Source of the DNA: Nitrospirillum sp034427435
Lineage (GTDB): Bacteria; Pseudomonadota; Alphaproteobacteria; Azospirillales; Azospirillaceae
Assembly (NCBI RefSeq): GCF_034427435.1
Contig: NZ_JAXQNP010000003.1
Location: 1,612,001 to 1,676,000, forward strand
Length of the DNA stretch: 64,000 nucleotides
Direction: 5' to 3'
Shown here: in pieces, positions 19,786 to 26,787 of the stretch
Numbering within the stretch: the first letter of the stretch is position 1
Layout: each line of letters begins with the position of its first letter
Notes under the pieces: model-generated
The model's database searches: none
Told to the model about the DNA's origin: nothing
The model's input: the letters and a program-made list of their open reading frames with translations, nothing else
Position numbers and translations under genes: made by a program

Positions 19786-20682
19786 ATGATCCGCCCCGCC
19801 ACTTTAGGCGCCGTGGTGTCAAGCGTGCTTGCCTTTGGCGCGCTGGCAGGCACGGCTTGCGCCCAGACCACCGACGTCATCAGCGACTATTTCAACAATT
19901 GGTACGCCCGGGTGGACCAAGCCCAGTCCAGCCAGCCCGGCTGGGTGACGCCGCTGGTCACCGTGACCCCGCGGCTGGAACAGGAATTCCGCTTCGACCA
20001 GTTGAACCAGTACCAGGGCACCGGCGCCATGGTCCGCAATTACGGCGGCGGCAAGGGCCTGGAACTGATTCCAACCGCGACCACCGAGGTGGTGCTGAAC
20101 ATCCCGCCTTATCAGGTGCGGTCCAATATCAAGCCGGTCCAGGGCTTCGGCGACGATCCCGTGCTCATGGTGAAGCAGCGCCTGCTGTCCGCCACGGCGG
20201 ACCCTCAACGCCTTTGGGGCGGGGATTACATCGTCACAGCCTTTCTGGGCTTCCAGGCGCCCACCGGCATCAAGGCCTTCACCAACAACGCCTGGCTGGT
20301 CACGCCCACCCTGGCCGCCGGCAAGGGCTTCGGCCAATTCGACATCCAGGGCACCGTGGGCGTCGCCTTGCCCATGGCGCATGAGGTCACCATCGGCCGG
20401 GCGGTGGCGACCAACGTCACCTTTCAATACCACGTCGACGACTATTTCTGGCCGGAGCTGGAGGTCAACGACACCTATTGGTCCGGCGGCCTGCGCGACG
20501 GCAAGAACCAGGTGCTGCTGACCCCCGGCATCATCTTCGGCCGCTTCCCGCTGGGGGGCCATTCCAAGGCCAATTTCGGCTTCGGTTACCAGTTCGCGGT
20601 GTCGCCCACGTTGCAACGTGAACCGGCGCTGACGCCAACCTTGGATCACGCCTGGATTTTCACCGGCCGCGTCTCGTTCTAA
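19786..20682 (+). CDS. Exported outer-membrane-like beta-rich protein
   Basis: A 298-residue protein with a clear Sec signal peptide (hydrophobic run ending ALAGTACAQ, cleavage near residue 26). The mature part is rich in alternating polar/aromatic beta-type segments and ends in the aromatic VSF, as outer-membrane beta-barrels do. FLGFQAPTG, GKGFGQFDIQGTVGVALP and GFGYQFAVSP resemble the outer-membrane beta-barrel or transporter-like proteins often annotated as hypothetical. The frame is open from 19729, but the ATG at 19786 has AAGGA 9 nt upstream and starts the signal peptide. Ligand or role is unknown. Confidence 0.7.
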   Translation: MIRPATLGAVVSSVLAFGALAGTACAQTTDVISDYFNNWYARVDQAQSSQPGWVTPLVTVTPRLEQEFRFDQLNQYQGTGAMVRNYGGGKGLELIPTATTEVVLNIPPYQVRSNIKPVQGFGDDPVLMVKQRLLSATADPQRLWGGDYIVTAFLGFQAPTGIKAFTNNAWLVTPTLAAGKGFGQFDIQGTVGVALPMAHEVTIGRAVATNVTFQYHVDDYFWPELEVNDTYWSGGLRDGKNQVLLTPGIIFGRFPLGGHSKANFGFGYQFAVSPTLQREPALTPTLDHAWIFTGRVSF

Positions 20683-20711
20683 TCGGCCCTGTCCGCTCCT
20701 CCAGGAGTGCG

Positions 20712-21149
20712 TCAGCCGGGGATGCTGAGGCCGCCCAGTGTCTGGCGCAGGGCGGCCGCCGTGTCCTCGCCGTTGGCCGTCTCGAATTCCCGTTGGGCTT
20801 CCCGCCACAGCACGGTACCGGCGCGCAAAGCCTCGCGTCCCTTGTCGGTCAGGGTGATCTCATGGCTGCGCCGGTCGGTGGGGCAGGGGGTGGTCTGGAT
20901 CAGGCCCTCCCGTTCCAGCGGGCGTAAATTCTTGCCGGTGGTGGTGCGGTCCAAATCCAGGCGCGCCGCCATCTCGTTCACCGACAGGGCGCCGGCCTCA
21001 TACACCATCGCCAGCATCGAGAACTGCGTCACGCGCAGGCCGGTGGGCGCCAGCTTGGCGTCGTAGAAATTGGTCATCCGCCGCGCCGCCCGCCGCAGGG
21101 CGCCGCAGTTGCAATGGGCGACGCCGTCGCGCTGCTGGCCGAAACTCAT
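20712..21149 (-). CDS. MarR family transcriptional regulator
   Basis: A 145-residue winged-helix repressor. The N-terminal HCNCGALRRAARRMTNFYD is a common MarR subfamily opening with a Cys-x-Cys pair that might be redox sensitive. The wHTH core runs LSVNEMAARLDLDRTTTGKNLRPLEREGLI, with the wing TDRRSHEITLTDKG. It diverges from the MATE efflux gene. The perfect inverted repeat between them (21202-21239) is its probable operator, giving autoregulation plus control of the pump. Confidence 0.9.
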   Translation of the reverse strand: MSFGQQRDGVAHCNCGALRRAARRMTNFYDAKLAPTGLRVTQFSMLAMVYEAGALSVNEMAARLDLDRTTTGKNLRPLEREGLIQTTPCPTDRRSHEITLTDKGREALRAGTVLWREAQREFETANGEDTAAALRQTLGGLSIPG

Positions 21150-21201
21150 CCCGCTCTCCTTCCGCCCCCGTTTCTATCAGGCACTGGCATCCCGCGCCAG
21201 A

Positions 21202-21239
21202 TAAGAGTATATGCCCCTATATAAGAGCATATACTCTTA
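21202..21239. promoter_or_regulatory. Probable MarR operator overlapping the divergent promoter
   Basis: TAAGAGTATATGC (21202-21214) and its exact reverse complement (21227-21239) are separated by 12 bp. ATAAGAG also occurs as a direct repeat at 21201 and 21221. This is an unusually AT-rich island in GC-rich DNA, placed 53 bp upstream of the marR start and 25 bp upstream of the MATE start. Confidence 0.75.
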
Positions 21240-21263
21240 CTTGATCCAGAGGGGACGACGACC

Positions 21264-22709
21264 ATGACCACCGATATCGGCACCACGGACACCGGCACCA
21301 CCGGCATCGGGCCGGCAGCGGCGGCGGCGATATCCGGGGCCGGGGGGCGGGATAAGCCCAAGCCGCCGCCCGCCCGCCACGCCCTGCTGCACGGGCCCAT
21401 CGTGCCCACCATGCTGCGTTTGGCCCTGCCCACCATCGCGGTGCTGGTCATCCAGACGGCCGTTGGTGTGGCGGAGACGTATTACGTCAGCGCGCTGGGC
21501 ACGGACGCGCTGGTGGGGGCGGCCCTGGTCCTGCCGGTGTCCATGCTGATGACCATGGTGGCCGCGGGCGGCATCGGCGGTGGCGTCGCGGCGGCGGTGT
21601 CGCGCGCCATGGGGGCGGGGCGGACGCGCGACGCCAACGCCTTGGTGTTCCACGCCCTGGTCCTGGCCATCGCCTTTGGCCTGGCGTTCACGGTGGGCCT
21701 GGGGCTGGGCGGGCCGGCGCTCTATCGCCTGCTGGGCGGGACGGAGGGGGCGCTGGCGGCGGCGCTGTCCTACTCGGGGTGGCTGTTCGCCGGTGCCGTG
21801 CCGGTTTGGATCATCAACCTGATGTCGGCCGTGCTGCGCGGTATCGGCAATGTGCGGGTGCCTGCCTTGGTCACCCTGGTCGGGGCGGCGGTCATGATAC
21901 CGCTCTCGCCCTTCCTGATCTTCGGCATCGGGCCGGTCCACGGTTTCGGCGTCGCCGGCGCCGGCATGGCGGTCAGCGGCTATTACACCGTGGCGGCGGG
22001 CGTGTTGCTGGCCTACATGGCGCGCGGCCGCTCGGGCCTGACCTTGCGCCGCGTGCCGCTGGAAGGGCGGTTGTTCCGCGACATCCTGGGCGTGGGCGTC
22101 GTCTCGGCCCTGAGCGCCCTGCAACTGAACCTCATCACCCTCCTGGTCACGGGCGCCGTCGGCCGCTTCGGGACCGAGGCGCTGGCCGGCTTCGGCATGG
22201 GGTCCCGCCTGGACTATCTGCTGATCCCGTTGCTGTTCGGCCTGGGCACGGCGGTGCTGACCCTGGTGGGTACGGCCATGGGGGCGGGTGACGGCCCCCG
22301 CGCCCGTCGCGCCGCCTGGATCGGCGCCCTGATGGGGGCGGGGGTGACGGAGGCGATCGGGCTGGGCGTGGCGCTGTGGCCGTCCGCCTGGGTGGACCTG
22401 TTCAGCCATGACCCCGCCGTGCTGGCTCATGGCGCCCACTACCTGCGCACGGTGGGGCCGGTCTATGGCGCGGTGGGCCTGACCTTCATCCTCGGCTTCG
22501 CCTCCCAGGGCGGCGGCCGGCCCCTGTGGGCCTTCCTGGCCGGTACGGTGCGCCTGATCGTCGCGGCCGGGGGCGGATGGCTGGCGGTGGGCTTGGGCGC
22601 CAGCCTGGGCACCCTGTTCGCGCTGGTGGCCGGTGCGTCCCTGGCGTCCGCCGCGCTTTGCGTCACCGCCGCCCTGACCGGCGCCATCTGGCGACCGGGG
22701 CGGGAGTGA
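21264..22709 (+). CDS. MATE family efflux transporter
   Basis: A 481-residue inner-membrane transporter of the multidrug and toxin extrusion family, with about twelve hydrophobic segments. The opening HGPIVPTMLRLALPTIAVLVIQTAVGVAETYYVSALGTDAL and the second-half GMGSRLDYLLIPLLFGLGTAVLTLVGTAMGAGD are the duplicated MATE halves. It would export cationic or hydrophobic compounds using a proton or sodium gradient. The start at 21264 has GAGGGGACGACG upstream. The neighbouring MarR gene and the shared operator point to substrate-induced expression. Confidence 0.92.
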   Translation: MTTDIGTTDTGTTGIGPAAAAAISGAGGRDKPKPPPARHALLHGPIVPTMLRLALPTIAVLVIQTAVGVAETYYVSALGTDALVGAALVLPVSMLMTMVAAGGIGGGVAAAVSRAMGAGRTRDANALVFHALVLAIAFGLAFTVGLGLGGPALYRLLGGTEGALAAALSYSGWLFAGAVPVWIINLMSAVLRGIGNVRVPALVTLVGAAVMIPLSPFLIFGIGPVHGFGVAGAGMAVSGYYTVAAGVLLAYMARGRSGLTLRRVPLEGRLFRDILGVGVVSALSALQLNLITLLVTGAVGRFGTEALAGFGMGSRLDYLLIPLLFGLGTAVLTLVGTAMGAGDGPRARRAAWIGALMGAGVTEAIGLGVALWPSAWVDLFSHDPAVLAHGAHYLRTVGPVYGAVGLTFILGFASQGGGRPLWAFLAGTVRLIVAAGGGWLAVGLGASLGTLFALVAGASLASAALCVTAALTGAIWRPGRE

Positions 22710-22750
22710 TCAGATAAGGTTGTATTAACTGTATGTTGCAATCATTTAAG

Positions 22751-22787
22751 TTGACTCGCTCGAGTTAACAAGCCAAAAAAGTTTGGC
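22751..22787. promoter_or_regulatory. Two adjacent palindromes upstream of the peptide cluster
   Basis: TTGACTCG-CT-CGAGTTAA (22751-22768) is a palindrome with one mismatch. It is followed four bases later by GCCAAA-AAAG-TTTGGC (22772-22787). Both lie in an AT-rich stretch about 210-250 bp before the first GDL peptide gene and could be regulator sites or the promoter area. TTGACT would also serve as a -35 element. Confidence 0.45.
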
Positions 22788-22954
22788 AAGACAAGCAACC
22801 ATGGCCCGATCACCTGCCGCTGGGGAGGCGGCGCCCAAACGCTGACTCCGCCTCCCGGTTCGCGGGAACCGTCCTGATTTTGACCATAGCCCGTGATGTC
22901 AGGTCCCACTTCGTGGGCGGCCCTAGCCGCCTGTCTTTCGCGATCCTTTCAAAA

Positions 22955-22981
22955 CAGGGGGCCTTCGACACAGGGGGCCTT
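22955..22981. repeat. Tandem 11-bp direct repeat before the first peptide gene
   Basis: CAGGGGGCCTT occurs at 22955-22965 and again at 22971-22981, 16 bp apart, ending 17 bp before the first GDL peptide start. Small hairpins (CCCAC/GTGGG and GGCGGC/GCCGCC at 22905-22931) precede it, so the leader of this mRNA is likely structured. Confidence 0.5.
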
Positions 22982-22998
22982 GAGAGAGCGAGGAAGCA

Positions 22999-23181
22999 AT
23001 GACGATCATTCAGCCCTATGGCGTTGCGATTACCCAGGCCATCGCGAGCGGCGACCTGGAGGAAATGAAGCGGGCCAAGGCCCTGGCCGAGGACCATGTC
23101 CAGCGCTACGGCGACATCCCCACCCTGCTGACGCACCTCAAGGCGGCCATCGCCAAGCTTGAGGCCGGCAAGACGCCCTGA
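22999..23181 (+). CDS. DUF1843-type GDL-motif peptide 1 (candidate RiPP precursor)
   Basis: A 60-residue acidic/amphipathic protein. It matches the pattern of the small DUF1843 family: YGVAIT near residue 7, AIASGDLEEMK near 15-25, and a QRYGDIPTLLTHLKAAIAKLE tail. The GDL triplet is at residues 18-20. There is no signal peptide and no cysteine. GAGGAAGCA lies just before the ATG. It is the first of three tandem homologues followed by a radical SAM/SPASM gene, so the inferred role is substrate of that enzyme. The stop is followed by a weak hairpin and T6 (23181-23208). Confidence 0.8.
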   Translation: MTIIQPYGVAITQAIASGDLEEMKRAKALAEDHVQRYGDIPTLLTHLKAAIAKLEAGKTP

Positions 23182-23240
23182 TCCTGCCAGCCGGGACAGG
23201 GATTTTTTGCACCCACAAATACAACTTAAGAGGGTTTAAA

Positions 23241-23420
23241 ATGTCGCATATACCGCTTTATGCCGTCGCCGCCACCCAGGCCATCGCCAAGGGCGACTTG
23301 GCGCAGCTCAAGAGCCTGCACGCCGAGGCCGAGAAGCACCTGCAGGAATACGGCGACGTCGCCACCGTGCTGCAACTGCTGAAGGTCGAAATCGCCAAGG
23401 CCGAAGCGGCCAAGCCCTGA
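23241..23420 (+). CDS. DUF1843-type GDL-motif peptide 2 (candidate RiPP precursor)
   Basis: A 59-residue homologue of the two flanking peptides, short enough to be missed by a 60-codon cutoff. It begins MSHIPLYAVAATQAIA and shows KGDLAQLK with GDL at residues 18-20, then EYGDVATVLQLLKVEIAKAEA. AGAGGG lies 6 nt upstream of the ATG. It differs from copies 1 and 3 at YAVAAT versus YGVAIT and at VATVLQ versus IPTLLT/VPTLLT, so it is the most divergent copy. It contains no Cys, and its Tyr residues (at YAV and YGD) are shared with the others. Confidence 0.78.
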   Translation: MSHIPLYAVAATQAIAKGDLAQLKSLHAEAEKHLQEYGDVATVLQLLKVEIAKAEAAKP

Positions 23421-23450
23421 TCCCAAGCGCTTAACCCCGGGAGGAAAACC

Positions 23451-23633
23451 ATGTCATCCCTTCACGTCCTTTACGGCGTCGCCATCACCGACGCCATCGC
23501 CAAGGGCGACCTGGCGGAACTGAAGAAGCTGGCCGCCGAGGCCGAGGCGCATGTGCAGCAGTACGGCGACGTGCCCACCCTGCTGACGCATCTGAAGCTG
23601 GAGATCGCCAAGGCCGAAGCGCGCAAGCCCTGA
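23451..23633 (+). CDS. DUF1843-type GDL-motif peptide 3 (candidate RiPP precursor)
   Basis: A 60-residue homologue with LYGVAITDAIAKGDLAELK (GDL at residues 19-21), HVQQYGDVPTLLTHLK and a tail IAKAEARKP nearly identical to copy 2's IAKAEAAKP. GGGAGG lies 6 nt upstream of the ATG. It is 30 bp downstream of copy 2. Like its siblings it looks like a soluble helical peptide without an obvious leader cleavage motif such as GG. A strong hairpin separates it from the radical SAM gene. Confidence 0.8.
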   Translation: MSSLHVLYGVAITDAIAKGDLAELKKLAAEAEAHVQQYGDVPTLLTHLKLEIAKAEARKP

Positions 23634-23654
23634 GCCCGGCGCCATCGTAAGGCT

Positions 23655-23708
23655 GGCCGGCGCCCCCCTGGGCCCCCCTGGGGGTGCCGGCCTATTCCAA
23701 CGTTTTTT
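23655..23708 (+). terminator. Hairpin between the peptides and the maturase (possible attenuator)
   Basis: GGCCGGCGCCCCC (23655-23667) pairs with GGGGGTGCCGGCC (23680-23692) over 13 positions with one G-U wobble. A T6 run at 23703-23708 follows after 10 nt. The delayed T-run suggests a partial terminator or processing hairpin that would make more peptide mRNA than maturase mRNA. Confidence 0.55.
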
Positions 23709-23722
23709 CAAGGGTTTTCCCC

Positions 23723-25218
23723 ATGGACAACAGCGCGTCCGCCTTGCCGCCCACCGATCAGGAGGTTCCCGTCCGCTTCCGCCGGATGGAGGACCATCAC
23801 AACCTGGTGCCGGTGCACGTGGTGTGGGAGATCACGCTGGCCTGTAACCTGAAGTGCCAGCACTGCGGCTCCCGCGCCGGCCGGCCCCGCGCCGATGAAC
23901 TGACGACGGCGGAGGCGCTGGACCTGGTGGACCAGCTGGCGGCCTTGGGCACGCGGGAGATGACCCTCATCGGGGGGAGGCGTATCTGCGTCGCGACTGG
24001 ATCGACATCGTGCGCCGATGCCGCGAGCATGGCATGCGCACCGCCATCCAGACCGGCGCCCGCAACCTGACCGACGCCCGGCTGGACCAGGCGGTGGATG
24101 CCGGCCTGCAAGGGCTGGGCGTGTCCATCGACGGCCTGCCGGAACTGCACGACCGTGTGCGCGGTGTCCCGGGATCGTACGACCAGGCCATCAGCGCGCT
24201 GCGCCGGGCCAAGGCGCGCGGGCTGGATATCTCGGTCAACACCCAGATCGGGCCGGAGACGCCGGCCCATCTGCCCGAGTTGATGGATCGCATCATCGAG
24301 GCCGGCGCCACCCATTGGCAGATCCAGCTGACCGTGGCCATGGGCAATGCCGTCGACCACCCCGACCTGCTGCTGCAGCCCTATCAGCTGATCGACGTCA
24401 TGCCCCTGCTGGCCCGCCTGTACCAGGAGGGGGTGGAGCGGGGCCTGCTGATGATCGTGGGCAACAACATCGGCTATTTCGGCCCGTATGAACGCATGTG
24501 GCGCGGCTATGGCGATGAGACCATGCACTGGACCGGATGCGCCGCCGGCCAGACCACCATCGGCATCGAGGCCGATGGCACCATCAAGGGCTGCCCCTCG
24601 CTGGCCACCTCGCTCTATTCCGCCGGCCATGTCCGCGACATGACGGTGGAGGACATCTGGCGCCATACCGAGCGCATCAGCTTTGGCCGCCTGCGTTCGG
24701 TGGATGAGATGTGGGGCTATTGCCGCACCTGCTATTACGCCGACGCCTGCCGCGCCGGCTGCACCTGGACCTCGGAATCGCTGTTGGGCCGGCGGGGCAA
24801 CAACCCCTACTGCCATCACCGGGTGCTGGATCTGGCCAAGCATGGCCTGCGCGAGCGGGTGGTGAAGGTGAAGGAGGCGCCAGCGGAGAGCTTCGCCATC
24901 GGTGAGTTCGCCCTGATCACCGAGGCCATCCCCGGCGTGACGGACGCGCCACCCCTGCCGGCGCGCGACCCGGCCCAGGTGCACATCCACCCCCGCGAAC
25001 GAGCGGCCGGCGGCGGCACCACGCCACCGAAGCTGGAGGTCTGCCGGGGCTGCGACCAGTACATCTGGCCGCACGAGGAAACCTGCCCCCACTGCGGCTG
25101 CGACGTGGCGGCGGAGGCCACCCGCCACGCGGAGGACACTGCCCGCCGCCGCGCCCTGATCGAGCAGGCCAAGCGCTTCCTCGCGGGGGTGCGGCGGGAA
25201 GCGCCGGCGGCGGAGTAG
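23723..25218 (+). CDS. Radical SAM/SPASM peptide maturase, frameshifted in this sequence
   Basis: The gene reads through as 498 residues if one base is restored in the G run at 23972-23977; as written the frame shifts at about codon 84. Before the shift is the radical SAM cluster motif CNLKCQHC (residues 41-48). After it, the TIM-barrel part continues in frame (ARNLTDARLDQAV, GVSIDGLPELHDRVRG). The SPASM region has GC near 273, GTIKGC near 291, and YCRTC…ACRAGC…YC from residue 334, enough cysteines for two auxiliary [4Fe-4S] clusters. A further CRGC…CPHCGC zinc ribbon starts near 441. From memory, NCBI uses a name of the form 'GDL motif peptide-associated radical SAM/SPASM maturase' for such proteins. 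The inferred substrates are the three peptides upstream. Confidence 0.82.
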
Positions 25219-25221
25219 GAC

Positions 25222-26109
25222 TCAGGGCGGCTGTCTGTCAAACTCCGCCCGGGACGTCTCATAAACGGCGTCGAACGTGCCGCATTTCCGGATTAAGTAT
25301 TCTCCAATCTCTCTATTTGATCGAGCATCGTCGAGGGAGATGCTGGAAGCATTGTCATGATCCGCGAGATTCTGTTTCGGAGCGACGGCCGCATAGTCGT
25401 TCAATGCCGCCTCTTCGCATTCGCGGTGTGCGTTGGCGACCTTGCGATACGTCGCGTCAAAGCGAGTCATCTGACGTAATTCGATTACGGAGGCGCAATC
25501 GTTTTTACGATGGAAAGGGGGATCCCACCTCAAGAGGACTCTAACCCCATTTTTACCCGGTCCAATAAAGACGCCTATCGGACCGTGGGCCGATATGGCG
25601 AACTCCAACTCCCTCCAGTGTTCATGAATATCCTGTGTCGTTAAACAGGCAACACCAGGCAGGAAGGATACATGTGTATCCAAGGTTTCAAGGGGTGCTT
25701 CCCACCCAGTGCAATTTATAGTCGTTTCGGCCCGATAATTTACATCGGCTAAGATGCCATTGCTGGCTTGGTCGCGGACGGAATCCTGCTCATTGTCGGG
25801 ACTAGCTGTGAACCAGCCGCTTCGGGCGGAAAGTTCTCGCAAATCCATTGCCGCCGAGTCAGACCAATGTTCACATTTGGAAAGCGGTATGTGCCGAGCC
25901 TGAACCTCTGTGAAATGAAGGTTCAGTGTTTGCTCAACATAGGCAACGTCCAGCCGATGGCCGGAATCAGCGATTTTCTGCAGGCGGTCGATCAGTTCGA
26001 TAATGCGGCTTCTGGCCGACGTTAGCTCGGTTTGCTCGTTCGCTGACGTCGGCGTCGCCGCGAAAAGCAGCGTGACCAAAAAGACCGCGAGGAAACAGCG
26101 TGCAGCCAA
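25222..26109 (-). CDS. Exported cysteine-containing protein of unknown function
   Basis: A 295-residue protein I do not recognise. It begins with a good Sec signal peptide (AVFLVTLLFAATPTSA-NEQ, cleavage near residue 23). The mature part has an N-terminal helical stretch, then mixed segments with six cysteines (in KCEH, NCTG, ACLT, DCAS, ECEE and KCGT), suggesting disulfides in the periplasm. The start is TTG at 26109, directly abutting the gmk stop, with GGGGG about 6 nt upstream inside gmk. Its base composition is visibly poorer in G+C than all its neighbours, which suggests recent acquisition. Confidence 0.6.
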   Translation of the reverse strand: MAARCFLAVFLVTLLFAATPTSANEQTELTSARSRIIELIDRLQKIADSGHRLDVAYVEQTLNLHFTEVQARHIPLSKCEHWSDSAAMDLRELSARSGWFTASPDNEQDSVRDQASNGILADVNYRAETTINCTGWEAPLETLDTHVSFLPGVACLTTQDIHEHWRELEFAISAHGPIGVFIGPGKNGVRVLLRWDPPFHRKNDCASVIELRQMTRFDATYRKVANAHRECEEAALNDYAAVAPKQNLADHDNASSISLDDARSNREIGEYLIRKCGTFDAVYETSRAEFDRQPP

Positions 26110-26787
26110 TCACACCCCCGCCTGCAGGCCCTTCACGAACTCCGACAGGCCCACCTGGCGGCGGCGCACCAGGCGCTCGGCGGTCAGGATGGCGTGGGCC
26201 TTGGCGACGGAGGTGTCCACGTCGTTGTTGATGATGACGTAGTCGTACTCGGCCCAGTGGCTCATCTCGTTGGACGCCTTGCTCATGCGCTTGGCGATCT
26301 CGGCCTGGCTGTCCTGGGCGCGGCTGGTCAGGCGGCGTTCCAGTTCGCGGGCCGACGGCGGCAGGATGAAGATGCTGACCAGGTCGTCGCGGGCCTTTTC
26401 CTTCAGCTGCTGCGTGCCCTGCCAGTCGATGTCGAACAGCACGTCGCGGCCACCGGCCAGCGCCTGCTCCACCGGCTCGCGCGGGGTGCCGTAGTAGTTG
26501 TCGAAGACCTTGGCGTATTCCAGCAGCTTGCCCTGGTTCACCATCAGGTCGAACTCGGTGAGGCTGGTGAAGTGATAGTCCACGCCCGCCACCTCGCCCG
26601 GCCGCTTGGCGCGGGTGGTGGCGGAGACCGACATGGTCAGCTCCTGGTCCTGCTCCAGCAGGCGGCGGGCGATGGTGGTCTTGCCAGCACCCGAGGGGGA
26701 GGACAGCACCAGCATCAGGCCACGGCGGTGCATGTAGGGGGGCAGGGCGGGGGATGGGGTGTCGGCGGTCATGGCGGGCGTGCTCAT
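26110..26787 (-). CDS. gmk: Guanylate kinase
   Basis: A 225-residue GMP kinase (ATP + GMP to ADP + GDP). The P-loop SSPSGAGKTTIARRL lies near residue 29. The GMP-binding segment includes SATTRAKRPGEVAGVDYHF near 56, EYAKVFDNYYGTP near 92, and DIDWQGTQQLKEK near 119. The N-terminal ~20 residues are an extension. The start overlaps the yicC stop by 4 bp, giving the conserved yicC-gmk operon. Confidence 0.95.
   Translation of the reverse strand: MSTPAMTADTPSPALPPYMHRRGLMLVLSSPSGAGKTTIARRLLEQDQELTMSVSATTRAKRPGEVAGVDYHFTSLTEFDLMVNQGKLLEYAKVFDNYYGTPREPVEQALAGGRDVLFDIDWQGTQQLKEKARDDLVSIFILPPSARELERRLTSRAQDSQAEIAKRMSKASNEMSHWAEYDYVIINNDVDTSVAKAHAILTAERLVRRRQVGLSEFVKGLQAGV

Noticed and set aside
22710..22998. 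A riboswitch upstream of the GDL peptides
   Set aside because: Hairpins are present but no known riboswitch core was recognised, so it is reported only as a structured leader.
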